A DNA stretch of 64,000 bases from Xylophilus sp. GW821-FHT01B05 (GCA_038961845.1 CP152408.1:5580001-5644000), one strand, 5' to 3'. Positions 15,959 to 25,312 are shown, numbered from the stretch's first letter. Made by a program: numbers and translations. Notes: generated by a model not told the origin, from the sequence alone.

Positions 15959-17306
15959 CCGCCGGCGGCGCGCCGCCCTCCGCCACGCGGGGGGCGCGCG
16001 CCGATCCCTGGACCATGTCAAAACGGAACATCCGGCACTCAATCGGCCCGTTCCACATCGGCACGCGGCGCGATTCCTTCAGGCGCATGCGCCCTGGCAG
16101 TTTCAGGTCGGGGGTCAGCATCCAGGCGGTCCAGCCTGCGTAGTTGCGCTTCCAGTGCGTAGCCAGTTGCGGGAAGAAGTCGCCGCCATCTTCTGTCTGA
16201 GCAGTTTCGCGGCCACCTTCCCGGCCACGCTGAGCCTCTGGCTCGCGCGTGTCTTCTCCCCATGTCGGGCGCTCACGCCCCGGCGGCTGGCGGTACAGGT
16301 CGCGCGAGGTACGCACCGCGTGGCGCCCCGCAATACCGCCGGCCTCGATCCGCTCGCCATAGGGCGGGTTCAGCAGCATGACGCCACGCTCGGCCGGCGG
16401 CATGCGCTGCAAGGCATCGCCCCCCCTGAATTCAATGGCATGCGCCACGCCGGCGCGCTCGGCGTTGCGCTGGGCAAAGTCAACCATGCGGTGCGATACA
16501 TCGCTGCCAAACACCGGCACTGCGGGCTCGGTGACTGCGGCCTGGGTTTCCTCGCGCAGCGCCGACCACACGTGCGCCTGAAAGGGCAACAGCTTCTCGA
16601 AGGCAAAGCGCCGCAGCAGGCCGGGCGCGATGTTGCAGGCGATCTGCGCGGCTTCGATGGCGATGGTGCCGCTGCCGCAACACGGGTCGTACAGCGGCAA
16701 GACCTCGAAGCCCTCGCTGTCGCCATCGGCCCAGCCAGAGGCGGCGATCATGGCCGCGGCCAAGGTCTCCTTGAGCGGGGCGTCGCCCTTGTCCTCGCGC
16801 CAGCCGCGCTTGAAGAGCGGCTCACCGGTGGTGTCGACATAGAGCGTGGCGGTGTCGGTGGTCAGGTGGGCGTGGATGCGGATGTCGGGCCGCTGGGTGT
16901 CGACGCTGGGCCGCTCGCCGCGCTTGTGGCGGAAGCGGTCGGCGATGGCGTCCTTGATCTTGAGCGCCGCAAAGTTCAGGCTCTGCAGCGGGCTGTGCTG
17001 GGCCGTCACCTCGACCTTGATGGTCTGGCGCGTGGTGAACCAGATCTCCCAGGCCACTTCGGAGGCGGCCTGATAAAGGTCTTGTTCATTGCGGTAGGGC
17101 GTGTGCGAGAGCTGCACCAGCACCCGCTGCGCCAGGCGGCTGTGCAGGTTGAGCAGCATGGCGTCCTGCCACGAGGCGCGCAGCAGCACGCCGCCGCGCA
17201 GCGTCTGCAGGTCCATGCCGGCAAGGCCGGTCAGGCGGTGCGCCTCGTCGGCAAGAAAGCCCTCGACGCCGGCGGCGCAGGGGAGAAAGAGTTGAATCTG
17301 GTTCAT
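15930..17306 (-). CDS. rlmL: 23S rRNA (guanine-N2) methyltransferase, RlmL/THUMP class
   Basis: A 458-residue SAM-dependent RNA methyltransferase. An N-terminal ferredoxin-like and THUMP region (about residues 45-165, with TIKVEVTAQHSPLQSLNFAALKIKDAI) is followed by the UPF0020 catalytic domain. That domain carries the SAM motif DPCCGSGTIAIEAAQ and the base-flipping motif LLNPPYGER. It is the RlmL half only, without the RlmK fusion of E. coli. Between NPPYGER and the conserved FFPQLATHWKRNYAGWTAW lies an Arg/Glu/Gly-rich insert of about 50 residues, and the C-terminus has a Pro/Gly/Ser tail. The start at 17306 (MNQIQLF) is preferred over 17333. Confidence 0.9.
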   Translation of the reverse strand: MNQIQLFLPCAAGVEGFLADEAHRLTGLAGMDLQTLRGGVLLRASWQDAMLLNLHSRLAQRVLVQLSHTPYRNEQDLYQAASEVAWEIWFTTRQTIKVEVTAQHSPLQSLNFAALKIKDAIADRFRHKRGERPSVDTQRPDIRIHAHLTTDTATLYVDTTGEPLFKRGWREDKGDAPLKETLAAAMIAASGWADGDSEGFEVLPLYDPCCGSGTIAIEAAQIACNIAPGLLRRFAFEKLLPFQAHVWSALREETQAAVTEPAVPVFGSDVSHRMVDFAQRNAERAGVAHAIEFRGGDALQRMPPAERGVMLLNPPYGERIEAGGIAGRHAVRTSRDLYRQPPGRERPTWGEDTREPEAQRGREGGRETAQTEDGGDFFPQLATHWKRNYAGWTAWMLTPDLKLPGRMRLKESRRVPMWNGPIECRMFRFDMVQGSARAPRVAEGGAPPAATGSSGSAQ

Positions 17307-17426
17307 GGAAGCCCCCGAGGATAAGGGGTGCACCGCGCGCCGCCGCAGAAGCGTTTGCTTACGATTCGATCAGGCCGGCCCGGTAAAACGTACGACCGAT
17401 CCGCTTTCACCCCCAAGGAGTACGCC

Positions 17427-17759
17427 ATGTCCGGTTGGTTTGAACTGCACAAGAACGAGAAGGGCCACTACCACTTTGTCCTGAAAGCCGGCAACGCGGA
17501 AACCATTCTGTCGAGCGAGGTCTACCAGAGCAAGAGTGCGGCCGAGGGCGGTATTGCATCGGTGCAGACCAACAGCCCGCAGGACGCGCGCTACGAGCGC
17601 AAGACCTCCACCAACGGCAAGCCCTTCTTCAACCTGAAGGCGGGCAACCACGAGGTGATTGGCAGCAGCCAGATGTATTCGTCAGAGGCGGCGCGCGAAA
17701 CCGGCATTGCCTCGGTCAAGGCCAACGGGCCGAGCAAGACGGTCAAGGACCACAGCTGA
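17427..17759 (+). CDS. YegP-family protein with two DUF1508 repeats
   Basis: A 110-residue protein built of two homologous halves. Each half has an F-x-L-K-A-G-N core (HFVLKAGNAETILSSEVYQSK and FFNLKAGNHEVIGSSQMYSSE) followed by A-A-x-x-G-I-A-S-V. This is the DUF1508/YegP fold, whose function is not established. A strong AAGGAG lies six bases before the ATG at 17427. It converges on rpoN with a gap of only 12 bp. Confidence 0.9.
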   Translation: MSGWFELHKNEKGHYHFVLKAGNAETILSSEVYQSKSAAEGGIASVQTNSPQDARYERKTSTNGKPFFNLKAGNHEVIGSSQMYSSEAARETGIASVKANGPSKTVKDHS

Positions 17760-17771
17760 TCGGCAGGCAGG

Positions 17772-19349
17772 CTACAGCGCCTTGCGCAGGTTGGCCGGCG
17801 CGATGCGCAGCGCCTCGCGGTACTTGGCCACGGTGCGGCGCGCGCACTCGATGCCCTGCTCCTTGAGCATCTCGGAGATCTGGCTGTCCGACAGCGGCTT
17901 CTTGGTGCTCTCTGAGGCAACGAACTGCTTGATCAGCGCGCGCACTGCCGTGCTCGACGCATTGCCGCCGGTCTCGGTGCCCAGCGCCGAGCCAAAGAAA
18001 TACTTCAGCTCGAAGGTGCCATAGGGCGTGGCCATGTACTTGGCGGTGGTCACGCGGCTGATGGTGGACTCGTGCAGGCCCAGCTCGTCGGCGATCTCGC
18101 GCAGCACCAGCGGGCGCATGGCCAGCTCGCCGTGCACGAAGAAGTTCTTCTGCCGCTCGACGATGGCGTTGGACACGCGCAGGATGGTGTCGAAGCGCTG
18201 CTGGATGTTCTTGATGAACCAGCGCGCCTCCTGCAGGCGCTGCTGCAGCGCGGCGCTGCCTTCGCCCCTGTGCTGGCGCAGCGCGCTGGCGTAGATGTCG
18301 TGCACGCGCAGGCGCGGCATGACCTCGGCGTTGAGCTGCACCTGGAAGCGCACCTGGGTGCCGCGGCCGATGCGGCGCACGATGACATCGGGCACGACGA
18401 TGTTGCGCTCGACGTCGACAAAGCGCCGGCCGGGCTTGGGCTCGAGCCGCGCGATCAGCGCCATCGCGATGCGCGTGGTTTCGTCGTCGGCGCCGCAGGC
18501 GGCCACCAGGCGCTTGACGTCGCGCCGCGCCAGCAGCTCCATGGGCTGGGCGCAGATCGCCAGTGCCGCGGCCAGCACCTCGGGGTCTGCCGCATCGTCG
18601 TCTTCCGTGGCCTGCAGGGCGCGCAGTTGCAGCGTCAGGCATTCGCGCAGGTCGCGCGCGCCGACGCCGGTCGGCTCCAGGTGCTGCAGCAGGCTGAGCG
18701 CCATGGTGAAGCGGTGCACCAGTTCCTCGACCTCTTCGGCCTGCTCTTCGCCGGGGCCGGCCAGGCCGAGCGCAAGCGAGGGCAGCGAGTCTTCCAGGTA
18801 GCCGTCGTCGTTGAGGGATTCGATCAAAAAGCGCAGCGCAGCGCTGTCCTCGGGCGAAAGCCGCAGCGCCAGCGCCTGGCGGTGCAGGTGTGACTGCAGC
18901 GACTCCTGGCTGCGCGCCAGCTCGGTGGCGTCGACCTCGCCGTCGTCGCCCAGGTTGTTCTTGCGCGCCGGCGCGTCACCGCCCCACTCGCTGTCGTCGG
19001 GCGCGACCTCGACACCGCCATCGCCCTCCCAGCCGGGCTCGTCCAGGCGCTCGCCTTCTGACTCGCCTTCGGCTTGCGCATCATTTGTGGCTGAAGCCGT
19101 TGTGCTGCCTGGGCCATCAGCTACAGAAAAAGGAGCGTCATCGCCTGCGGGCGCATCCGCCTGCGCCACGCCAAACTCTTCGCGCGCGGCCTCTTCCTGC
19201 GTGATTTCAAGAAAGGGGTTGTCGTCGAGCATCTGCTCGACTTCCTGGCTCAGCTCCAGCGTGGACAGCTGCAACAGCCGGATCGATTGCTGCAGCTGCG
19301 GCGTAAGCGCCAGATGCTGCGAAACCCGAAGCGATAAACCCTGTTTCAT
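17772..19349 (-). CDS. rpoN: RNA polymerase sigma-54 factor
   Basis: A 525-residue sigma factor. Region I is the Gln/Leu-rich start MKQGLSLRVSQHLALTPQLQQSIRLLQLS. A long acidic region II (about residues 50-140) carries Asp/Glu and Gly. The core-binding domain follows, then the helix-turn-helix ESTISRVTTAKYMATPYGTFELKYFF, and the RpoN box ARRTVAKYREAL near the C-terminus recognises the -24 element. It directs nitrogen and other enhancer-dependent regulons. The order lptA-lptB-rpoN is common in proteobacteria. A copy of the AT-rich palindrome lies inside region II at 19120-19136. Confidence 0.97.
   Translation of the reverse strand: MKQGLSLRVSQHLALTPQLQQSIRLLQLSTLELSQEVEQMLDDNPFLEITQEEAAREEFGVAQADAPAGDDAPFSVADGPGSTTASATNDAQAEGESEGERLDEPGWEGDGGVEVAPDDSEWGGDAPARKNNLGDDGEVDATELARSQESLQSHLHRQALALRLSPEDSAALRFLIESLNDDGYLEDSLPSLALGLAGPGEEQAEEVEELVHRFTMALSLLQHLEPTGVGARDLRECLTLQLRALQATEDDDAADPEVLAAALAICAQPMELLARRDVKRLVAACGADDETTRIAMALIARLEPKPGRRFVDVERNIVVPDVIVRRIGRGTQVRFQVQLNAEVMPRLRVHDIYASALRQHRGEGSAALQQRLQEARWFIKNIQQRFDTILRVSNAIVERQKNFFVHGELAMRPLVLREIADELGLHESTISRVTTAKYMATPYGTFELKYFFGSALGTETGGNASSTAVRALIKQFVASESTKKPLSDSQISEMLKEQGIECARRTVAKYREALRIAPANLRKAL
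19120..19136. repeat. AT-rich interrupted palindrome (variant) inside rpoN
   Basis: GCTACAGAAAAAGGAGC matches the 17-nt GCTA-N9-TAGC family with one arm base changed. It falls in the variable acidic region of RpoN, where an insertion of codons would be tolerated. Confidence 0.6.
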
Positions 19350-19445
19350 ACGACGGCGCCACTCCCCAAGCGGCTGCGCGCAGCGCGGCCCGCCGTTCGC
19401 AGGGCCGCTGCGCACGGCCGCCCGAAGCGGCCGGCCCGCCCCCGG

Positions 19446-19486
19446 AAGGGGGTTGGCGAAGACACGAAGTGCGAAGCCTGGGGGTG
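19446..19486. repeat. 41-bp intergenic repeat, copy 2 of 2
   Basis: Second copy of the repeat at 1936-1976, in the lptB-rpoN gap. The adjacent bases 19370-19445 are rich in GC palindromes such as CGGCCG. Confidence 0.75.
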
Positions 19487-19497
19487 AACCAAAGTGA

Positions 19498-20304
19498 TCA
19501 CATCCTGAAGTGTTCGCCCAGGTAGACGCGGCGCACGTCGGCGTTCTCCACGATCTCCTCGGGTGTGCCCTGGGCCAGCACCCGGCCATCGCTGATGATG
19601 AAGGCGTGGTCGCAAATGCCCAGCGTCTCGCGCACGTTGTGGTCGGTGATCAGCACGCCAATGCCGCGATCCTTGAGGAAGCCGATGATGCGTTGGATCT
19701 CGATCACGGCGATCGGGTCGATACCGGCGAAGGGCTCGTCCAGCAGGATGAAGCGCGGCTGGGTGGCCAGCGCGCGGGCGATTTCCACGCGGCGGCGCTC
19801 GCCGCCCGAGAGCGCGAGCGCGGGCGAGTCGCGCAGGTGGTCGACCCGCAGCTCGGCCAGCAGCGCGGTCAGGCGCTCCTCGATTTCTAGTTTCTTGAGC
19901 GGGCGGCCGTCTTCGTCATGCTGCAGTTCCAGCACCGCGCGCACGTTCTCCTGCACCGTGAGCTTGCGAAAGATCGAGGCTTCTTGCGGCAGGTAAGACA
20001 AACCCAGGCGCGAGCGCCGATGGATCGGCAGTCCGTCAATGGGCTGGCCGTCGATCTGGATGTCGCCGCCGTCGGAGCGCACCAGGCCCACGATCATGTA
20101 GAAGGAGGTGGTCTTGCCCGCGCCATTGGGGCCCAGCAGGCCGACCACTTCGCCCTTTTGCACGGAGAGCGACACATCCTTCACCACCGTGCGGCTGCCA
20201 TAGGCCTTGCGCAGGTGGCGCGCCTCCAGCCGGCTGCCGGTGGTGACGGGATGGGCACTTCCGCCGGGCGTCTCGCGCTCGGCTGTGAGGACGGGCTCGG
20301 TCAT
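19498..20304 (-). CDS. lptB: LPS export ABC transporter ATPase LptB
   Basis: A 268-residue cytoplasmic ATPase that powers lipopolysaccharide extraction by LptFGC. Walker [10 protein letters not shown] is near residue 59, the Q-loop is [17 protein letters not shown], the signature is [15 protein letters not shown] and Walker B is [12 protein letters not shown]. The switch His lies in [11 protein letters not shown], and EHFRM is the typical C-terminus. An extra 22 or so residues precede the core compared with E. coli. Its ATG overlaps the lptA stop (ATGA). Confidence 0.97.
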   Translation of the reverse strand: MTEPVLTAERETPGGSAHPVTTGSRLEARHLRKAYGSRTVVKDVSLSVQKGEVVGLLGPNGAGKTTSFYMIVGLVRSDGGDIQIDGQPIDGLPIHRRSRLGLSYLPQEASIFRKLTVQENVRAVLELQHDEDGRPLKKLEIEERLTALLAELRVDHLRDSPALALSGGERRRVEIARALATQPRFILLDEPFAGIDPIAVIEIQRIIGFLKDRGIGVLITDHNVRETLGICDHAFIISDGRVLAQGTPEEIVENADVRRVYLGEHFRM

Positions 20305-20945
20305 TGCGGAACCCCGCTCAGCGTCTTGCTGGGGCGCAGCCCGGGCCCGCTGGCGGGCGGCGGCGCCGCTGGCGCAGCGCCAGGTGCCGGCGGCGCGCTG
20401 TTGGGCACCAGCACCGCGCGCACCCGGCCGCCTGGGTTCTTGGCGCTGTTGGCGCCCGGATTGCCGTCGACGGTGGACACGTCGGTCACGTTGTCATAGA
20501 CGATGACGTCACCGTGCACCTCGTCGTTCACCGTGGCCCCTGCCAGCCGGCGCACCACGGCACGCTTGATGAACTTGACCCGGTCGATCTTGCCGTCGTA
20601 GTCGATGGTCTCGCCTTCGCCTTCGATGAATTCGTCGGGGGCGCCGGGCGCCGTGTCGCGCTTTTGCTTGAAGTAGGCGAGCTTGCCTGGCTCGGCAAAG
20701 ACCAGTCCGTACTGGTAGCCGTCGGCGTCCTGCCGCACTTCCAGCCGCGCACCACGGATCACGATGGTGCCCTTGGTCATCACGACGTTGCCGGTGAAGA
20801 CGCTGATCTGCTGCAGGCCGTCGTGCCGCAGCGCGTCGGACTCGATGTTGGCGGGCTTGGTGCGGTCAGCCTTCTCGGCCTGTGCGGCCCCGGCCGACAG
20901 CAAGGCGGCCATGGCGAAAAAGAGGGATGCGAGGGTAGGCTTCAT
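20301..20945 (-). CDS. lptA: LPS transport periplasmic protein LptA
   Basis: A 214-residue periplasmic beta-jellyroll protein that bridges the inner and outer membranes for LPS. It has a signal peptide ending near AQAEKAD, then the OstA core with [59 protein letters not shown] and [14 protein letters not shown] Pro/Ala-rich tail of about 40 residues follows. lptC, often just upstream of lptA, is absent here; the upstream neighbour is dsbA beyond a strong terminator, so lptA must have its own promoter in 20946-21064. Confidence 0.95.
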   Translation of the reverse strand: MKPTLASLFFAMAALLSAGAAQAEKADRTKPANIESDALRHDGLQQISVFTGNVVMTKGTIVIRGARLEVRQDADGYQYGLVFAEPGKLAYFKQKRDTAPGAPDEFIEGEGETIDYDGKIDRVKFIKRAVVRRLAGATVNDEVHGDVIVYDNVTDVSTVDGNPGANSAKNPGGRVRAVLVPNSAPPAPGAAPAAPPPASGPGLRPSKTLSGVPQ

Positions 20946-21064
20946 AAGGGCACGAATCTTGCAGGCATTCTAACGACGATGTGGGCACTGCCCGCGTCTG
21001 TGGGACAAATGCCGCTCGATTCCATGTCTCTCCACCCAGGCGAGGCCCGATGTAGTAGGCAAAT

Positions 21065-21116
21065 GCCCCGCAAATAACAAAAGCCCGCATGCGCGGGCTT
21101 TTGTTATTTGCGGGGC
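21065..21116. terminator. Long perfect hairpin, bidirectional terminator after dsbA
   Basis: Arms 21065-21088 and 21093-21116 pair perfectly over 24 bp around the loop ATGC. The inner part is a classic AAAAGCCCGC / GCGGGCTTTT terminator. It should stop dsbA transcripts before lptA. Confidence 0.88.
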
Positions 21117-21125
21117 GACTTGGGC

Positions 21126-21791
21126 TCAGGCCTTCTTGCGCGCTTCCGCGATCAGCAGATCGGTGACCTGCAGCGCACGGTCCATGCTGCCGGCCATCGA
21201 GCCGTCGGTGATGTAGCGGCCGGCGATGCCGAGCGATGGCACGCCTTCGACCTGGTACTGGTCCTGCAGCTGCGCCGCGCGCTTGACCTTGGCTGCCACC
21301 GAGAAGGAGTTGTAGGCCTCCAGGAACTTGGCCTTGTCCACGCCCTGCTTGGCGACCCAGTCGGCGATCGGGCCGTCGCGGTTGATCTGCTGGCGCTCGG
21401 CGTGGATGGCGTTGAAGACCTTGACGTGCAGTTCGGGGATCTTGCCCAGGGCTTCGAGCGCGTAGTAGAGCTTTTGCTGCGGCAGGAAGTCGTCCCGGAA
21501 GAACACCGGCACGCGCTTGAGCGCTACGTCGGCCGGCTGTGCCTTGGCCCAGCGCTCGAAGGCGGGCTCGAAGGCATTGCAGTGCGGGCAGCCGTACCAA
21601 AAGAACTCGATCACCTCGATCTTGCCCGCCGGGGCGTCGACCGCGACCGGCTTGCCGAGCACCACGTAGTCCTTGCCGGCCTTGGGCGGAGCGCCCTGGG
21701 CATGGGCCTGGGATGTCAACGCCAGCGGCAGGGTGGCGGCCGCCACGGCGGCGGTGGTGGTGGACAGATTGAAATTACGACGGTTGAGCAT
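21126..21791 (-). CDS. dsbA: Thiol:disulfide interchange protein DsbA
   Basis: A 221-residue periplasmic oxidase that introduces disulfides. The thioredoxin-fold active site EFFWYGCPHCNAFEP has Cys68 and Cys71, and the cis-Pro lies in VEGVPSLGIAGRY. The signal peptide begins MLNRRNFNLS, which fits the RR-x-F-x-L pattern of Tat signals, followed by a hydrophobic stretch and AHA cleavage site. Export by Tat or Sec cannot be decided from sequence. It follows the SPOR-domain gene with 50 bp between and is cut off from lptA by a 24-bp hairpin. Confidence 0.95.
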   Translation of the reverse strand: MLNRRNFNLSTTTAAVAAATLPLALTSQAHAQGAPPKAGKDYVVLGKPVAVDAPAGKIEVIEFFWYGCPHCNAFEPAFERWAKAQPADVALKRVPVFFRDDFLPQQKLYYALEALGKIPELHVKVFNAIHAERQQINRDGPIADWVAKQGVDKAKFLEAYNSFSVAAKVKRAAQLQDQYQVEGVPSLGIAGRYITDGSMAGSMDRALQVTDLLIAEARKKA

Positions 21792-21841
21792 GGACAGAGA
21801 TTCTCCTTGAGGGGGTCTGAGGCGCAACATTTGGAAAAAGT

Positions 21842-22525
21842 TCAGCGCTGCACGCGCACCAGGCTGGAATCCATGCCGGCGACGTCGAGTTTTTCCTTCA
21901 GGCGGTCGGCCTCGTCGCGGCGCACGAAGGGGCCCACGCGCACGCGGTAGACGGTGCGGCCGGCCTGCTCGCGTTCGGTGACGCGGGCTTCCCAGCCCAT
22001 GATGGCGAGCCGGGCGCGCTGCGCCTCGGCGTCATCGCTGGTGCGGAAGGCGCCGGCCTGTATGAAGTATTCGAAGGGCTCGGCATTGCCTGGCGGCGGC
22101 ACGGTGGGGGCCGGGGCGGTGGCGCGGGCCGAGCGGGCGGCGGCCAGGTCGCCGAGCGGGTCGGCCGATGGCGCCGGCGTGCTGGCGGCCGCACGGGCGG
22201 CGGGAGCGGTGGGGGCCGTTACCGGCGCCACTGCGGTGCTGGTGGGCGGCGCCGTGCCATCGGTCGTGCCCACGCTGCCTGCGGCGCCCGGCGGCGGCCG
22301 CACGCTGCGCTTGTTGGCCAGGGCGGAGTTGGGGTCCCAGTCGCGGTTCTTCTGGGCTTCGGCCGCGTCCTGGTCGGCATTGCGGCCGGCGTTGCGGTTG
22401 AGGAAGGGCACCGGCACCTTGGTGACGTAGACCGCCACGGCCAGCGCCGCGCCCAGGCCCAGCATGACACCGATGACGATGCCCAGAAATGTCCCGCCCC
22501 GATGAGCCTGTCGCTTCTTGCGCAT
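21842..22525 (-). CDS. SPOR-domain membrane protein
   Basis: A 227-residue bitopic protein: basic start MRKKRQAHRGG, one membrane helix (FLGIVIGVMLGLGAALAVAVYV, about residues 13-34), a long Pro/Ala/Thr linker (about 70-140) and a C-terminal SPOR domain. The SPOR domain has YFIQAGAFRTSDDAEAQRARLAIMGWEARVTER and YRVRVGPFVRRDEADRLKEKL. SPOR domains bind denuded peptidoglycan at division septa, as in FtsN and DamX. It lies 17 bp after argS, a common neighbour in Burkholderiales, and is likely co-transcribed. Confidence 0.92.
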   Translation of the reverse strand: MRKKRQAHRGGTFLGIVIGVMLGLGAALAVAVYVTKVPVPFLNRNAGRNADQDAAEAQKNRDWDPNSALANKRSVRPPPGAAGSVGTTDGTAPPTSTAVAPVTAPTAPAARAAASTPAPSADPLGDLAAARSARATAPAPTVPPPGNAEPFEYFIQAGAFRTSDDAEAQRARLAIMGWEARVTEREQAGRTVYRVRVGPFVRRDEADRLKEKLDVAGMDSSLVRVQR

Positions 22526-22542
22526 GAGCCGTGTCCCTCTTG

Positions 22543-24216
22543 TCACATCTTGGCCGGGGCCGACACGCCCAGCACCGCCAGGCCATTGTGCAGTACCTGC
22601 GCCACCGCAGCGACCAGGGCCAGGCGCGCGGTCTTGGTGGGCAGGTCGTCGACCAGGATGCGCTCGGCGTCGTAGTAGCTGTGATAAGCGGCGGCCAGGT
22701 CGCGCAGGTAGAAGGTGACGTCGTGCGGGGCGAAGTCCTTGGCGGCGGCGGTGAGCATCTCGGGGTACTTGGCGAGCTGCAGCATGAGCGATTGCGCGGC
22801 CGGTGTGTCGAGCGGCGCCAGGCCGGCATCGGTCAGCGTGGCGCGGTCGCCGCCCCAGCCGGCCAGCACGGAGCAGATGCGCGCGTGGGCGTACTGCACG
22901 TAGTAGACCGGGTTGTCGTTGTTCTTGGCCACCGCGAGGTCGATGTCGAAGGTGTATTCGGTGTCGGGCTTGCGGCTGAGCAGGAAGAAGCGCACGGCGT
23001 CGGTGCTGGTCCATTCGACCAGGTCGCGCAGGGTGACGTAGCTGCCGGCGCGCTTGCTGATCTTGACCTCTTCGCCGCCCTTGACCACGCGCACCATGGT
23101 GTGCAGCACGTAGTCGGGGTAGCCCTGCGGGATGCCGACGCCAGCGGCCTGCAGGCCGGCGCGCACGCGGGCGATGGTGCCGTGGTGGTCGGTGCCCTGG
23201 ATGTTGACGACCTTGTGAAAGCCGCGCTCCCACTTGGCGATGTGATAGGCCACATCCGGCACGAAGTAGGTGTAGCTGCCGTCCTGCTTGCGCATGACGC
23301 GGTCCTTGTCGTCACCGTAATCGGTGGACTTGAGCCACAGCGCGCCGTCTTGCTCGTAGGTCTTGCCGGCATCGATCAGCTTTTGCACCGTCTGCGCAAC
23401 GCGGCCGCTGGTGTAGAGGCTGGATTCGAGGTAGTAGTTGTCGAAGCGGACCTGGAAGGCTTTCAGGTCCAGGTCCTGCTCGCGGCGCAGGTAGGCGACG
23501 GCGAACTGGCGGATCGAGTCGATGTCGTTGACGTCGCCGCTGGCGGTGTATTCGCGGTCGTCGGACTTGACGGTTTTTTTAGCGAGGAAGTCGGCGGCGA
23601 TGTCGGCGATGTAGTCGCCGTTGTATGCCTGTTCGGGCCACTCGGCGTCACCGGGCTTGAAGCCCTTGGCGCGCAACTGGGTGCTGTTGGCCAGGGTCTG
23701 GATCTGCACGCCGGCGTCGTTGTAATAGAACTCGCGCCAGACGTTCTGGCCCTGCGTGGCCAGCAGGTTGCAGATGGCATCGCCGAGCGCGGCCTGGCGG
23801 CCGTGGCCGACGTGCAGCGGGCCGGTCGGGTTGGCCGAGACAAATTCGACCAGCACCTTGTCGCCGCTGGCCGCTTGCACGCCGTAGCCGTCGCCGGCGG
23901 CGAGGATTTCGCGCACGGTCTGCTGCTTGGCCTCGGGCGTGAGGCGGATGTTGAGGAAGCCGGGGCCGGCGATCTCGACCGCCGAGGTCCAGCGCTGGAA
24001 GGCGGGCGTGGCCTGCAGCGCGTCGCGCAGCGACTCGGCCAGCTGGCGCGGGTTTTTGCCCAGCGGCTTGGCCAGCTGCATGGCGGCGGTGGTGGCGAAA
24101 TCGCCATGCGCCGCCACCTTGGGGGATTCAAAAACGGCGCGCGTGGCGGCGCCGGGCAGCATTTGTTCCAGCGCGTCGGCCAAGGCCGCGAGCAGATCGT
24201 GTTTCACGGAGAGCAT
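22543..24216 (-). CDS. argS: Arginyl-tRNA synthetase
   Basis: A 557-residue class I aminoacyl-tRNA synthetase. The N-terminal Add1 domain has [22 protein letters not shown]. The HIGH-type motif lies in [22 protein letters not shown], and the KMSKS loop is replaced by [12 protein letters not shown], as is usual in ArgRS. The C-terminal anticodon-binding helical domain ends in [12 protein letters not shown]. It is the first gene of the minus-strand run argS-SPOR-dsbA. The full-length frame has no interruptions. Confidence 0.97.
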   Translation of the reverse strand: MLSVKHDLLAALADALEQMLPGAATRAVFESPKVAAHGDFATTAAMQLAKPLGKNPRQLAESLRDALQATPAFQRWTSAVEIAGPGFLNIRLTPEAKQQTVREILAAGDGYGVQAASGDKVLVEFVSANPTGPLHVGHGRQAALGDAICNLLATQGQNVWREFYYNDAGVQIQTLANSTQLRAKGFKPGDAEWPEQAYNGDYIADIAADFLAKKTVKSDDREYTASGDVNDIDSIRQFAVAYLRREQDLDLKAFQVRFDNYYLESSLYTSGRVAQTVQKLIDAGKTYEQDGALWLKSTDYGDDKDRVMRKQDGSYTYFVPDVAYHIAKWERGFHKVVNIQGTDHHGTIARVRAGLQAAGVGIPQGYPDYVLHTMVRVVKGGEEVKISKRAGSYVTLRDLVEWTSTDAVRFFLLSRKPDTEYTFDIDLAVAKNNDNPVYYVQYAHARICSVLAGWGGDRATLTDAGLAPLDTPAAQSLMLQLAKYPEMLTAAAKDFAPHDVTFYLRDLAAAYHSYYDAERILVDDLPTKTARLALVAAVAQVLHNGLAVLGVSAPAKM

Positions 24217-24356
24217 CGGCGGATTTTACGGGCCACCTCAAACGCGCCTTTGTCGGGCACACTGCGGACGTCATCCCAACTTCCGGTTATGACGTTATGG
24301 GGCAGGGTCCCGTCCGGGATTCGCTCAACCTTCATCTGATGCAGGAGAAATCCACC

Positions 24357-24695
24357 ATGAAGAAACTGCTCTCCCTCGCCGCGGCCGCCGGCCTGGCCCT
24401 GTCCCTTGTCAGCGCCGTGCATGCCGCCGACGCCCCCGCCGCCAAGCCCGTGACGGCCCAGCAGGGCAAGATGGCCACCTGCAACAAGGACGCCACCGGC
24501 AAGACCGGCGACGACCGCAAGGCCTTCATGAAGGAATGCCTGAGCGCCGGCGGCGCCCCGGCAGCGGCTGCCAAGCCGGCCACGCAGCAGGAAAAGATGA
24601 AGACCTGCAACGCCGACGCCAAGACCAAGGCGCTCAAGGGCGATGACCGCAAGAGCTTCATGAGCAGTTGCCTGAGCAACAAGCCCGCCGCCTGA
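24357..24695 (+). CDS. PsiF-repeat periplasmic protein
   Basis: A 112-residue small protein with a signal peptide (MKKLLSLAAAAGLALSLVSAVHAAD). Two PsiF repeats of about 30 residues follow: QQGKMATCNKDATGKTGDDRKAFMKECLSAG and QQEKMKTCNADAKTKALKGDDRKSFMSSCLS, each with a pair of Cys that probably form disulfides. E. coli PsiF is phosphate-starvation inducible; its function is unknown. The frame starts at 24357, eight bases after AGGAGA. No Pho box was recognised upstream. Confidence 0.9.
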   Translation: MKKLLSLAAAAGLALSLVSAVHAADAPAAKPVTAQQGKMATCNKDATGKTGDDRKAFMKECLSAGGAPAAAAKPATQQEKMKTCNADAKTKALKGDDRKSFMSSCLSNKPAA

Positions 24696-24699
24696 TGAT

Positions 24700-24716
24700 G
24701 CTACTTATTTAATAGC
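24700..24716. repeat. AT-rich interrupted palindrome after the psiF-like gene
   Basis: GCTACTTATTTAATAGC, identical to the copy at 51808-51824. A degenerate relative is at 24787-24803. Confidence 0.75.
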
Positions 24717-24812
24717 TTATTGCCGGCGTCCATCAAGCTTTTCATATATAAAACTACCTGAAATGCAGGATTGACCAGGGCTACCAGCTATTATTTTTGA
24801 TATCCAGATCCC

Positions 24813-24842
24813 AAACCCCGCCCGGCCTGCCGCGCGGGGTTT
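24813..24842. terminator. Bidirectional terminator between psiF-like and DUF2214 genes
   Basis: AAACCCCGC and GCGGGGTTT form a 9-bp stem around a 12-nt GC-rich loop, with T-rich sequence on the plus side. It lies between two convergent genes. Confidence 0.75.
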
Positions 24843-24856
24843 TGTTTTGGGGCGGC

Positions 24857-25312
24857 CTACTTGCCGCCGAAGCCACGCGCCAGAAAGACTGCCGCCAGCG
24901 GGATCAGCGGCAGCAGGTGCGCCTGCACCATCACCAGGCGCCGGGTGGCCTTGATCTCGGCTTCGGCCGGCAGCGCGCCGCCGGCCTGCTGCGCCTTGGC
25001 CCAGCGGCGGAAGGTGAGCGTGGGCTTGATCGAGATCAGCGCGATCACCACGAACATCCCGACCTTGGCGTGCAGCAGCCAGTTGCCGCCGTAAAAGCCC
25101 GGCCCCTTCACGCCCCAGATGATGCGGGCCAGGCCGGTGGCCAGCACCAGCATGGCGGCCAGGCCATAGACCAGGTCGATCCTGGCCAGCCGCGCCACCA
25201 CCTTGGCGTTGAGCCAGTCGGCGCGGCACAGCGCGGCCTCGCTGGCGAGGAAGACGATCATCGTGAAGATGGCGATCAGGTGCAGGTAGGCGAGGATGGA
25301 TTCGAGGACCAT
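24857..25312 (-). CDS. DUF2214 family membrane protein
   Basis: A 151-residue protein with four predicted membrane segments: LAYLHLIAIFTMIVFLASEAAL, IDLVYGLAAMLVLATGLARIIWG, LHAKVGMFVVIALISIKPTL and LPLIPLAAVFLARGFG. The pattern H-L in segment one and W-L-L-H-A-K-V in the middle fits DUF2214, a family of unknown function related to the CopD fold. It stands alone between a convergent small gene and a divergent tannase-like gene. Confidence 0.85.
   Translation of the reverse strand: MVLESILAYLHLIAIFTMIVFLASEAALCRADWLNAKVVARLARIDLVYGLAAMLVLATGLARIIWGVKGPGFYGGNWLLHAKVGMFVVIALISIKPTLTFRRWAKAQQAGGALPAEAEIKATRRLVMVQAHLLPLIPLAAVFLARGFGGK

Noticed and set aside
19350..19589. N-terminal extension of the rpoN frame
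   Set aside because: Overlaps lptB and the repeat in the gap; the conserved sigma-54 N-terminus starts at 19349.
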